Below the pieces are notes generated by a model. The model had not been told where the DNA came from. It ran no database searches and saw nothing but the letters and a program-made list of their open reading frames with translations. This document shows, in pieces, positions 38,056 to 46,135 of a DNA stretch of 64,000 nucleotides. Position 1 is the stretch's first letter; each line of letters starts with the position of its first letter. Source of the DNA: Clostridium muellerianum (GTDB taxonomy: Bacteria > Bacillota > Clostridia > Clostridiales > Clostridiaceae); NCBI RefSeq assembly GCF_012926525.1, contig NZ_JABBNI010000025.1:186001-250000 (forward strand), read 5' to 3'. Made by a program: the position numbers and the translations under genes.

Positions 38056-38087
38056 CGCAACTTTCACAGTTAAAGCAAAATGCGACA

Positions 38088-38351
38088 CAACTTTTTAGGT
38101 GGAGTCCGCATTGAATATATGGTGTAAAAAAGCTGACCGTTTATTAAGGAGCTCTAATGCCTAAAATTCAAAAAATCTCTACTCGCTCAAACGTCCCGTC
38201 CTGGGACTTTCGCGGCTTGAATCGTCCTGATTCAAATTACGAGATTTTTTTAGTTAAGGAAACTCCTCTTCCTTATGTCAGAGGAGTAAGCGATTCACTC
38301 AAAAGCTTTTATACACCATATATTCAAAGCTTCCTCCACCTAAAAAGTTGT
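38088..38351. ncRNA. Structured GTCCT-loop element, copy B
   Basis: About 265 bases. Outer arms 38088-38133 and 38301-38351 are near-perfect complements but unlike the arms of copy A. Two hairpins again share the loop GTCCT on new stems: GTCCC-GTCCT-GGGAC (38193-38207) and TTGAATC-GTCCT-GATTCAA (38217-38235). The core at 38260-38304 (AACTCCTCTTCC...AGAGGAGTAAGCGATTC) closely matches copy A. An open frame of 81 codons runs across it, but the pairing explains the sequence better than coding does. Confidence 0.65.
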
Positions 38352-38417
38352 ATAGTAACTATTGTAATTCTAATATTAAAAATTGCTTATAATACATTAT
38401 GATATAGATCTCAATAA

Positions 38418-38450
38418 AAAAGCGTAGCTTTCTTAATACTTATTATTTGA
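38418..38450. repeat. Conserved box after GTCCT-loop element, copy B
   Basis: AAAAAGCGTAGCTTTCTTAATA matches the box at 19343. The stretch from here to 38747 holds no gene; CAGATGCCTTA at about 38697 resembles a solo end of repeat R1. Confidence 0.45.
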
Positions 38451-38747
38451 AACGTTATTATATTTTCGTATTACATTTTTCAACAATTCAATTGAGAAAT
38501 CTCTTTCGAGATGTTTTTATAAAAAAACTACTTTTATACATTATTTTTAATGTTCAATTTCTTGGGTTATATAAAACCTTTGCCTCCCTTTGAAAAACTC
38601 AGCCTTAATAGTATCTTCTTAGTTTATTGTAGAAAAATTCTTATACTTTGATAAAGTCATAGGCAGTAGAATTTTAGGAATAAAAATAATTCAATCAGAT
38701 GCCTTACATAGAATTGATTTGTTTTTTAATCTATATGTATAAGAATA

Positions 38748-39488
38748 TTAAACATTATTGCATTCTATTTTGTTTATAAATGAAATAATTTTTTCAATAT
38801 ATTTTTCAGGTTCTTCATCAGGAATCATATGTCCAGATTTGGAAAATTCAATAACCTCACAGGATGGTATTTCCTCTTTATATAATTGTAAAGTCTCATC
38901 TAAGATATCAGATGATATCTTAACTTCTTTACCCCTACCAACAAATAAAGTTACTGGAATCTTCAACTGTGATATTTTAGAGGAAAAGTCAATTTCTTCT
39001 GCTTCTTTTCCAAGTCCCTCAATTGCTTTGCGGCGCATGAAATTGAGTATTGGAACTCCTAAATATTCAAGACTGCACCAAAATTTCACATTTTCAGAAC
39101 TTAACTTAGTATGTATGGGGGGTTGGTCACCAATAATAAGTCCACACATATTTTGTTGGTTTTTTAAGCTCCATCCAAGTGCATAGGATGCACCTCGTGA
39201 AAATCCAAGAACACAATAATTTTGAAGTTTGCAGTGATTAATAACTGCCTGGATATCAGAAAGATGATCCTCAAGACTATAGCCCGTTTCAGGTGTTGAG
39301 CTTAAGCCGCGTCCTCTCAAACTCAATGCCACAACATGGCTAGAAATACCTGAAAGTATGGGTATGGCTCTTTCAGCTGGCTCCCAAAGTCCGCTAATTA
39401 CAAGTAGTGATGGCGTTTTACTAGAATAAACACCATTCTCCAATACATGTATTTTTACAAGTCCATTATTAACAAAAAAACTTTTCAC
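38748..39488 (-). CDS. Alpha/beta hydrolase
   Basis: 246 residues from GTG 39488, five bases after GGGGGAG; the open frame extends to 39506 through that ribosome site. The nucleophile elbow is GFSRGAS (Ser about 100), preceded by the oxyanion region SGLWEPAERAIPIL, and the C-terminal ESGHMIPDEEP-like segment (SKSGHMIPDEEPEKY) supplies the catalytic His. The acid is probably the Asp in SSDILDE. Small esterase/lipase-type enzyme with no signal peptide; substrate unknown. Confidence 0.85.
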   Translation of the reverse strand: MKSFFVNNGLVKIHVLENGVYSSKTPSLLVISGLWEPAERAIPILSGISSHVVALSLRGRGLSSTPETGYSLEDHLSDIQAVINHCKLQNYCVLGFSRGASYALGWSLKNQQNMCGLIIGDQPPIHTKLSSENVKFWCSLEYLGVPILNFMRRKAIEGLGKEAEEIDFSSKISQLKIPVTLFVGRGKEVKISSDILDETLQLYKEEIPSCEVIEFSKSGHMIPDEEPEKYIEKIISFINKIECNNV

Positions 39489-39761
39489 AGGAACTCCCCC
39501 TAACAATCTGTTCTATAATACACATTTTCAATATGGTAAACTTTACAAACATAGCCATAAGCTTTTTTAATTGTAATACTATATTTATTTTTTGTTAAGT
39601 AGGCACATAAAAGTATTGTAGTATACTTTTGGATACTGTTTATAATATAGAAAATAAAAATAAATGCTGCTGCTATATAAACTAACAACAACATTTACTT
39701 TACTTATCGTATTAAAGCTCAACTGTGCTGATAAAGATGATTCTTGTCTTTTCCAATTTAT

Positions 39762-40332
39762 TTAAATACATCCTATGTTAAAGTTCAACTTTATAAACAA
39801 ACTTTTATCTACAGTTCCCTCAGTAACTAAAGCATGTACATGAGTATTCCATTTTAAATCTCTACCAAATGTATGTATTACTGCAATTACTCCTACCCCA
39901 TAATCACATTTCTTATTCTTTTTATACCAATGAGAAATAACATTATATACGCCATCCTGTAATTCTTTTAATAGTTCCCCTTCTGCTACAGAAGAATTTT
40001 CTTAGATACTCAGGCATTGTAAATACGCTATGTCGATGAACAACTCTCAACATATTTTGTTGTTGTTTTTCTGCCCACTTTAGTGTATAAAGTCTACCAC
40101 CTCTATTACAAAACTTACTTTTACATGTAAAAGGTACTTTAATTATATCCCCACATGCTTCGCAAATATATTCAGCAAATCCATTCTTAATATCACTACA
40201 GTTAATAGCTTTATTTACTAAATCATCTATATGCTGTCGCATATTCTCAGGAACCCTATACCAATACTTGTTTTTAAAGTCATCATATCTATCAATTAAT
40301 ATTTCTTTAATAGTTATCTTTTTCGTATCCAT
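39762..40332 (-). pseudogene. IS91-type (Y2/HUH) transposase, frameshifted and truncated
   Basis: From ATG 40332 the first frame gives a zinc-binding transposase domain (YICEACGDIIKVPFTCKSKFCNRGG). It breaks at a run of four G (39977-39980 on this strand as CCCC); dropping one G restores RRELLKELQDG and then HTFGRDLKWNTHVHALVTEG, the HUH nickase motif of IS91/IS801 transposases. The frame stops at 39762, before the catalytic tyrosine region, so the gene is broken twice over. No intact copy is in the window. Confidence 0.8.
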
Positions 40333-40499
40333 AATATTAATATTACCACAAGTTATCCACAAATTTAAATTTTTATAATTTCCTATAGAATAAAATAGAA
40401 AATAACTGATTTTAAACTTAATATACCTTCAGGCTTCGCCTTAATTTTTAAGCGTTATAAGGTATTGATAAATATAATTTTTAATTACTAAAATAACTT

Positions 40500-40650
40500 A
40501 TGACAATCTAATTATATGCGTACGCTTGAAGTTACTAGTCTAGATTTTAACTTTTATGTAGTGATGAAACACTTATTATATATCACGTAGTAAAAGTTAA
40601 AATACAAACTACTACCGCACTTCAATATCTTAGTTGCGTCGCATTATTTT
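40500..40650. repeat. Palindromic repeat relic related to 19.5 kb
   Basis: GATTTTAACTTTTATGTAGTGAT (about 40551-40573) pairs with ATCACGTAGTAAAAGTTAAAAT (about 40580-40602), and flanking CTTGAAGT pairs with ACTTCAA. The right arm resembles 19500-19527. It lies between the broken transposase and the methyltransferase gene; no gene is seen in 40375-40799. Confidence 0.5.
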
Positions 40651-40799
40651 TATATTAAGTGGAAATCTTGTATGTCCGAAAGTTGAGTAAATAACAATAG
40701 TATTACTTGCTTTAAATGCAATTATGATGATCATATTAACAATTCATATACCTTAAATTAAGTAAAGTTGTGCACATATTAAAATTATTCTATACATAA

Positions 40800-41462
40800 C
40801 TATTTCTTACTGACAATCAGCTTAAAATGCTTGGAAAAATATTTTGAATTTTTCATATTATATTCAGTTTCTTCAACAGGCATGTTCACAAAATCAAAAT
40901 CTGCAAAATATTTTTTTATATCTTCAATATCCACATAAAAATGAGGAACGTTTAATTCTGTATTATGTTCATTTCTTAGAATAGTATTGCTGTCAATACG
41001 TTTAAATTCATTAGCATTTTCATATGACCAGGTGTTTTTTGAAATTAAAGTAATAAACAATTCTCCTTTACTTTTTAAAACTCGTTTAATTTCTTCAAGG
41101 GATTTAATAAATCCTTCAGTATCTGTATGATATATAACATTGTAAGCCATTATGCAATCAAAGGTCTCATTAGCAAATGGTAAATTAACCATATCGCATA
41201 CTCCCCTTTTAACATCTAGCTTTTCTTTCTCTGCCCATGCTTTCAAATGATCTATTCCATATTGTGATAAATCTACAGAATTTACTTCAAAGCTTTTTTT
41301 AGCAAAGTAAATTGAATGGCGTCCTAACCCACAACCTAAGTCTAGAAATTTGTTAAAACCTTTTGATTTCCATGATTCAGCTAAATAACAAGATTCTGTT
41401 GTAGGAATTAACCAGCAATTATTTTCATTTTTGCTCCAATCCCAAGCTTTTGATTGAATCAT
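40800..41462 (-). CDS. Class I SAM-dependent methyltransferase
   Basis: 220 residues. Motif I is FLDLGCGLGRHSIYFAKKSFEVNSVDLS (about 39-66), with the acidic residue of motif II in SVDLS; the post-motif is FDCIMAYNVIYHTDTEGFIKSLEEIKRVLKSKGELFITL. This is the small Methyltransf_11/25 type fold, similar in plan to tellurite- or thiol-methyltransferases, but the substrate is not predictable. GGGTGGGGAACTT precedes the ATG. The racemase-like gene lies 26 bases upstream on the same strand, so the two are likely co-transcribed. Confidence 0.88.
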   Translation of the reverse strand: MIQSKAWDWSKNENNCWLIPTTESCYLAESWKSKGFNKFLDLGCGLGRHSIYFAKKSFEVNSVDLSQYGIDHLKAWAEKEKLDVKRGVCDMVNLPFANETFDCIMAYNVIYHTDTEGFIKSLEEIKRVLKSKGELFITLISKNTWSYENANEFKRIDSNTILRNEHNTELNVPHFYVDIEDIKKYFADFDFVNMPVEETEYNMKNSKYFSKHFKLIVSKK

Positions 41463-41488
41463 AAGTTCCCCACCCTCTCTTATTTCAT

Positions 41489-42187
41489 TTATTCAGGCAA
41501 CTTTAGATATTTGCTAACTACTGTTTGTGCTAAACATTTTGATGAATCAATAATATTAATTGAAGGATGTACTTTTTCTAATACTACATTTAAATCTGTA
41601 CAAGCTATTACTATATTTTCAATAGATTCCTTTTTTACTTCTTCAATAAGCTCCTTCCAAATACAAATATTGTTTTCATCTCCCTTATTTATCTTTATAC
41701 TTTGAATAAGATTATTTAATTTTATTTGCCACTCATTTTTAAAAATAAATTCATGACCAGCATTTATTATGCCTTTTTGATAAATTTCAGCTCCAAAGGT
41801 TGAGCTTGTTGAAAACAAGGTTACCTTATGTGAATCTACAGGCAATTTCTTAACTGTTTCCTCTACAATATTTAATAAAGGAATATTAACTGATTCTTTC
41901 AACTCATTAAAATATATGTGTGCTGAATTACATGGCATTGCAATAAAACTTACACCAGTTGATTGAAGCTTTTTCAATCCTTCGATTATAGTTTTTTTCA
42001 TAAGTTCATGGTCTATTAGACGGTCAATATAAAATGGAGTAGGTAAAGAATATATCATCATCTTTGGAAATTCTTCATCATACTTTGCTCCATATTGAAA
42101 TTGACATTCATCAATAACTAAATCAATAAATGGTGCTGTTGATCTTGGACCCATTCCTGCTAAAACTCCAATTAATTTTTTATTCAT
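41489..42187 (-). CDS. Aspartate/glutamate racemase family protein
   Basis: 232 residues. The two catalytic Cys are visible: FIAMPCNSAHIYF (first half) and IVIACTDLNVV (second half). The opening KLIGVLAGMGPRSTAPFID and the MMIYSLPTPFYIDR block are typical of YgeA/RacX-like broad-specificity racemases. It would interconvert L- and D-amino acids, perhaps aspartate, by a two-base Cys mechanism without cofactor. GGAGGAAATTTTA precedes ATG 42187. Confidence 0.88.
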   Translation of the reverse strand: MNKKLIGVLAGMGPRSTAPFIDLVIDECQFQYGAKYDEEFPKMMIYSLPTPFYIDRLIDHELMKKTIIEGLKKLQSTGVSFIAMPCNSAHIYFNELKESVNIPLLNIVEETVKKLPVDSHKVTLFSTSSTFGAEIYQKGIINAGHEFIFKNEWQIKLNNLIQSIKINKGDENNICIWKELIEEVKKESIENIVIACTDLNVVLEKVHPSINIIDSSKCLAQTVVSKYLKLPE

Positions 42188-42468
42188 TAAAATTTCCTCC
42201 TATACATGCTCTACATTTAATGATACAAGACTTTATTTTATCCATATAGTAAACATAAATAACATACTATGTAGATTTTGATATAATTTTACTTTTTATT
42301 ATATCACAATTAGAAGGTGTTTTTATCCAACTATGTTAAAAACAAATACTGAGTAATATTAAAATAATTTAACAAATAAAATTTTTCAACCTTAGATATC
42401 GATCTAAATTATTAAAAATCATTTTTATAATTTTATTTACTATCTTATAATAAAAAGCTACAACAAAA

Positions 42469-42497
42469 AATCTCTGTAAAAATACAGAGATTCTTTT
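42469..42497 (-). terminator. Terminator of the gene at 42506-42847
   Basis: AATCTCTGTA (42469-42478) pairs with TACAGAGATT (42483-42492) around AAAA. On the minus strand it ends in a T-rich run (TTTTTTGTTG). The rest of 42188-42468 is AT-rich with no gene seen. Confidence 0.75.
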
Positions 42498-42505
42498 GGT
42501 ATAAA

Positions 42506-42847
42506 TTAAATAATTTTACTTAACCTATCTTTTAGATTTACTTCCTTTTCAATTAGCCATCCTTCTTCTTCACAGGTGTTTCCCCACTGAACTATATCAT
42601 TTATTTCATCCTTAGTTAACTCAACGGATATTTTATCAATAACTTTTAAATTTTCCTCATAATATCCATTGTACATTTTTAAGGCATTGGTTTCTCCTTT
42701 TAATCCTAATGAATATATAGGTGTCCCTTTTGCATCTTTATGGTGTGCCACAACATAAAGCCTTACTCCATGATTCTTTTTATCAGCCTGTAAATCAATA
42801 TGTTTTACCTCAACTAAAGTCCCCAATGGTATATTATATTTATCCAT
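42506..42847 (-). CDS. Conserved hypothetical small protein
   Basis: 113 residues from ATG 42847; the upstream ATG at 42859 directly abuts the GAGGGG ribosome site and is too close. It begins MDKYNIPLGTLVEVKHID, then a beta-rich central part (RLYVVAHHKDAKGTPIYSLGL), then a charged C-terminal helix (KDEINDIVQWGNTCEEEGWLIEKEVNLKDRLSKI). The first half looks like a small SH3-like beta barrel. Not recognised. Single gene with its own terminator. Confidence 0.65.
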   Translation of the reverse strand: MDKYNIPLGTLVEVKHIDLQADKKNHGVRLYVVAHHKDAKGTPIYSLGLKGETNALKMYNGYYEENLKVIDKISVELTKDEINDIVQWGNTCEEEGWLIEKEVNLKDRLSKII

Positions 42848-43117
42848 GATTTTACACATCCCCTCTTGAATATAACTTCTACATAAAAGCTAAATTTCCT
42901 TTATTTTCAGAAAAGTAAATGAGATACTACTAATAATCTAACACATAACTTTCCTCTACCTTCTTTTGAAGTAAATATAATATACACCATCAAAACAATA
43001 TTGTTCAGCTTTTAACAGCCATTCAGCAGGAGTTTTTATACCAAGAATGTACATTCCATGACTAAATAACCTCCAAGGCTTTGACCCCAAAGTAATATAT
43101 TTTTAAATCTACATCTC

Positions 43118-43735
43118 CTAATTTCTATTTTTCCAATACCTCTTTGGAAATGTAATGCAAAATATTAAAAGTAATGGACTTGATATATTGGCATAAAAAG
43201 TGCTTATTGTATAATATGAACTCATAGATACTGTGTATAAAAGTACAACTCTCAAGGCTGCTTGGCTTATATTTAAAATAATCCAGGAAATAGTAAGAAT
43301 TCTCCATGCAGATTTGTATTTTGGTTTTTTCTTAAGTTCTTCTGGAGCATTTTTTAAATAACTTTGTTCTACTATTATTTGAATAAAAGATCTTTTCCAG
43401 AATAATGACCAAAAGAAAATTAGTGCATATAAGATATCCTGAACTATTGGAGATATTAAATAAAAAGTAGGATTTTTTGAGATAATTGTTACTACTAATC
43501 CAACACCAGAAAAAACTGCTGCCATTGCTGCAAGTGCATTAATTTCATGTTGTTTAGCAAAATTAACTATAACTACACCAATGCTCCATAAGCCAGAAAT
43601 TATTATTCCATTAAGCTGCATATTTATTTTGCTGAAAATTGTAAAAATTACAACAGGAATAATAGCACTTATAACAAAATCTTTATTAAATATACTTTTC
43701 AATATTGAAGGCTTTTTTACATATGACTTTTCCAT
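43118..43735 (-). CDS. VC0807-type integral membrane protein
   Basis: 205 residues with about six membrane segments. The opening PSILKSIFNKDFVISAIIPVVIFTIF and the block HEINALAAMAAVFSGVGLVVTIISKNPTFYLISPIVQDILYALIFFWSLF are typical of the VC0807 family, remotely related to septation protein A. Function unknown. Last gene of the PadR-flavodoxin unit: it starts 16 bases after the flavodoxin-like gene, with AAGGAG before the ATG. Confidence 0.75.
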   Translation of the reverse strand: MEKSYVKKPSILKSIFNKDFVISAIIPVVIFTIFSKINMQLNGIIISGLWSIGVVIVNFAKQHEINALAAMAAVFSGVGLVVTIISKNPTFYLISPIVQDILYALIFFWSLFWKRSFIQIIVEQSYLKNAPEELKKKPKYKSAWRILTISWIILNISQAALRVVLLYTVSMSSYYTISTFYANISSPLLLIFCITFPKRYWKNRN

Positions 43736-43751
43736 AATTAATTCTCCTTGA

Positions 43752-44447
43752 CTACCAACTCATATTTGCATTTTTAGTATACATTTCAGGACTAATAAAA
43801 TCTTTATCAATTATAGCTTGTGTTTCAGCTTTTATATATCCACAATTTACAACTTCCTTTCCTGCATTAGCTAATGCTTTGAAAAATGGAACATATAACT
43901 TCTTTAACATATCACTATCATTTATTCCTCCAAGTATTCCACCCTGTGCACATAAAATTGATGCTACTAAGTTTCCTTTTGTCATAACTTTAAATGTTTC
44001 AACTAAACCCGAAAAATTATATTGTCCAGGAAAACCACAATTTGAAATTAACACACTTTTAGCAGGTGATTTTCCAAAACGTTTAGGATGTGTATAATTT
44101 TCACCTTTTTTAACAATTTCTCTATTATTTAATGGCAGCATACGATCCATAAAATCTTTCATTATACCTGTTACAGTAAAATAGTATAATGGAGTGGCAT
44201 AAACTATTATGTCAGCTTCTAATACTTTTTTGAGCAATTCTTCCATATCATCCTTATGAATACACTTTCCTGGAGTTTTTGTCCAACAAGTAAAACATCC
44301 ACTGCAGTGCTTTATATTTTTATCTTTAAGATATACTATTTCTATTTCTGAACCAGCTTCTTCACATCCTTTGAGAAATGGCTTTAAAATAACCTCCGTG
44401 TTTCCTTTTTCTCCTCTTGGACTTCCATTTATAGCTAAAATTTTCAT
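43752..44447 (-). CDS. Flavodoxin-like NAD(P)H-dependent oxidoreductase (iron-sulfur flavoprotein-like)
   Basis: 231 residues. The FMN-phosphate loop is INGSPRGEKGNTEVIL at the N-terminus; HCSGCFTCWTKTPGKCIHKDDM carries four Cys in the pattern of clostridial and methanogen iron-sulfur flavoproteins; VYATPLYYFTVTGIMKDFMDRMLP is the typical flavin-binding strand-loop. It probably reduces quinones, metals or electrophiles. Control by a PadR repressor, as for several stress-inducible reductases, fits a detoxification role (inference). Confidence 0.88.
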   Translation of the reverse strand: MKILAINGSPRGEKGNTEVILKPFLKGCEEAGSEIEIVYLKDKNIKHCSGCFTCWTKTPGKCIHKDDMEELLKKVLEADIIVYATPLYYFTVTGIMKDFMDRMLPLNNREIVKKGENYTHPKRFGKSPAKSVLISNCGFPGQYNFSGLVETFKVMTKGNLVASILCAQGGILGGINDSDMLKKLYVPFFKALANAGKEVVNCGYIKAETQAIIDKDFISPEMYTKNANMSW

Positions 44448-44515
44448 ATTAAAATATCTCCTCTCATTTTATCAAATTACTAATCGTTTTAATTTTTTAT
44501 GGATTAAATTTTACT

Positions 44516-45070
44516 TTATAAATCTTTTATAGTTTCTAAAGCTTCTAATGTTTCCTCACACCACTTTAATCTTGCTTCACAATCATGCATTCCAAAATTA
44601 ACAGTGCTAATCCATAATATTGAATTCTTTTTATCTATTTTGTCTGAACTCAATAAACTTTTAATTTTTAAATATACTTGAATTTCTTCTTCACATTCTT
44701 CCTGTATCTTTCGAACTTTTTCAATAACATTTTTAACTGGTATATCCTTTGAACAAAATATTTTAAGTAAAAGCTCTGATCTAACAGGTTGCTGCTCTAC
44801 AGGAAGTACAAGCCACTCATCTAATTCCTTCTTACCTTTTTCTGTAATAGAATATATATTTTTTGATGGTCTTCCTTCTGTTTGTTGAACTTCTTTTGTT
44901 ATTAATTCTTCCTCTTCCATCTTCTTTAGTACAGGGTATATGTGTCCATAATTTTCATGCCAAAAATGTCCTATAGATGAATCACAAAATTTCTTAATAT
45001 CGTATCCTGAACCTGAACTTAAAGTAAGTACTCCTAAAAGAGCATATTTAGTTTTATTCACCTTTGCCAA
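44516..45070 (-). CDS. PadR-family transcriptional regulator
   Basis: 184 residues from TTG 45070, about ten bases after AGGAGG. The N-terminal winged helix (1-85) reads TKYALLGVLTLSSGSGYDIKKFCDSSIGHFWHENYGHIYPVLKKMEEEELIT, the classic PadR pattern, with the wing TEGRPSKNIYSITEKGKKEL. The C-terminal half (95-180) is the helical dimerisation domain (Vir_act_alpha_C type). It lies directly downstream of two 17-bp operators, so autorepression is likely, together with control of the flavodoxin-like and VC0807 genes that follow. Confidence 0.92.
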   Translation of the reverse strand: MAKVNKTKYALLGVLTLSSGSGYDIKKFCDSSIGHFWHENYGHIYPVLKKMEEEELITKEVQQTEGRPSKNIYSITEKGKKELDEWLVLPVEQQPVRSELLLKIFCSKDIPVKNVIEKVRKIQEECEEEIQVYLKIKSLLSSDKIDKKNSILWISTVNFGMHDCEARLKWCEETLEALETIKDL

Positions 45071-45121
45071 TTTAATCCAGCCTCCTATTTATGTATTACT
45101 GTTTTATATATCATATTTTCA

Positions 45122-45170
45122 TATATCACCATGATATACATAATTATATCAGAGTGATACATAAAGTCAA
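45122..45170 (-). promoter_or_regulatory. padR promoter with tandem 17-bp operators
   Basis: On the minus strand, -35 TTGACT (45165-45170), a 16-base spacer and -10 TATAAT (45143-45148). One operator, TATATCA-GAG-TGATACA (45145-45161), fills the spacer and overlaps the -10. A second, TATATCA-CCA-TGATATA (45122-45138), covers the start region. Centres are 23 bp apart, about two helical turns, so two dimers could bind the same face and block RNA polymerase. Confidence 0.75.
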
Positions 45171-45244
45171 TATGTTTTTAACCTTTTTCCTAAATTATTA
45201 TAGTTTTTATATGCATTATTAGTTTCTTAATTAACAATAGACTC

Positions 45245-45284
45245 TTGCAAAACTTTAAATCCTTTAAGATTTAACATTTTGCAA
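45245..45284. terminator. Hairpin upstream of padR
   Basis: TTGCAAAA (45245-45252) pairs with TTTTGCAA (45277-45284), with TTTAAATC/GATTTAA inside. It lies in the 45162-45566 gap, between the acetyltransferase terminator-like element and the padR promoter. No gene is seen there. Confidence 0.5.
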
Positions 45285-45428
45285 ACGCCTACTAAAAACA
45301 CTTTTTTATTTATCTCCATATAAATAAATCATAATTATGTTAATTTCAAAATAATTAAAAAAAGCACATAACAATTAAGTAAAGAAATGTCTAAGTTCAA
45401 AATTCAAGGCACTTTGTCTAACTAAAAA

Positions 45429-45500
45429 AGGTAAACTGTACCCTGCAAGATAACACAGCTCTTTTCTGTGTCTGTCCTACAGAATATGTTTACCTACTTT
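45429..45500 (-). terminator. Complex hairpin after the acetyltransferase gene
   Basis: Outer stem AGGTAAAC (45429-45436) with GTTTACCT (45488-45495); middle CTGTA with TACAG; inner CACAG with CTGTG. On the minus strand the stem ends in TTTTTTAG, so it can terminate the acetyltransferase transcript. The three-tier structure is larger than a plain terminator needs. Confidence 0.6.
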
Positions 45501-45566
45501 TTATAATACGATTAGTATTTCCATTTTACCCAGCAACCACTATTTTTTTATGCTAACATACTAATA

Positions 45567-46106
45567 TTAAATCCATTCGTCTTTAAGAATTCCATAAACA
45601 ACATGGCTAACATAATGATCATACAACCATTCTACATTTCTCAAAGTACCTTCGTTTTTGAACCCCAACTTTTCTGGAATATGTCTGCTTTTTAAATTTT
45701 TTTCAGCACATCTAATTTCCACTCTATTTAATCCTAATTCTTTTACAGCATAATCTACTAGCACCTTACAATCTCTTATCATAATCCCCTTATTTTGGAA
45801 CTCTTCACCAAGCCAATAACCTATACTTGTAGATTTATTTGTCCAATCAATATTATGATATCCAATTATACCTGCCATTCTACCCTTATACCATATTCCA
45901 CATTGAAATCCGTCATTGTCCACAAATTGCTTTTTAGTTTTCTTTATAAACTTTGCCACATCTTCAAAGCTTTTAATTCCATCTACCCATGGTAGCCACT
46001 GTTTAAGATAAGAACGATTTCTCTGTGTTAATGCAAATTGTTCTTCTATATGAGAATTATCCAGCAATTTTAATTCTAAATCCTCATCAATTACATATTT
46101 AAACAA
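45567..46106 (-). CDS. GNAT acetyltransferase, RimJ/RimL type
   Basis: 179 residues from TTG 46106, ten bases after GAGGAG. Motif order fits ribosomal-protein/serine acetyltransferases: LELKLLDNSHIEEQFALTQRNRSYLKQWLPWVDG at the start, GIIGYHNIDWTNKSTSIGYWLGEEFQNKGIM (acetyl-CoA binding region), and GLNRVEIRCAEKNLKSRHIPEKLGFKNEGTLR. The usual Q/RxxGxG loop is degenerate here (EEFQNKG). It follows the CWB2 hydrolase gene by 29 bases and could be co-transcribed. Confidence 0.88.
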   Translation of the reverse strand: MFKYVIDEDLELKLLDNSHIEEQFALTQRNRSYLKQWLPWVDGIKSFEDVAKFIKKTKKQFVDNDGFQCGIWYKGRMAGIIGYHNIDWTNKSTSIGYWLGEEFQNKGIMIRDCKVLVDYAVKELGLNRVEIRCAEKNLKSRHIPEKLGFKNEGTLRNVEWLYDHYVSHVVYGILKDEWI

Positions 46107-46135
46107 ATATAATTCGCTCCTCTCTTTTTTAATTT

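Noticed and set aside
38157-38402. 81-codon frame on the plus strand
   Set aside because: It lies across the arms and hairpins of GTCCT-loop copy B, has no ribosome site, and is not kept open in copy A.
39500-39694. 64-codon frame with a hydrophobic start on the minus strand
   Set aside because: No ribosome site, odd composition and no resemblance to a known small protein; probably chance in AT-rich DNA.
42956-43090. 44-codon frame starting with TTG, ending LLKAEQYCFDGVYYIYFKRR, just after the VC0807-type gene
   Set aside because: Protein-like composition suggests a gene remnant, but there is no ribosome site and no family match, so it was not listed as a gene.
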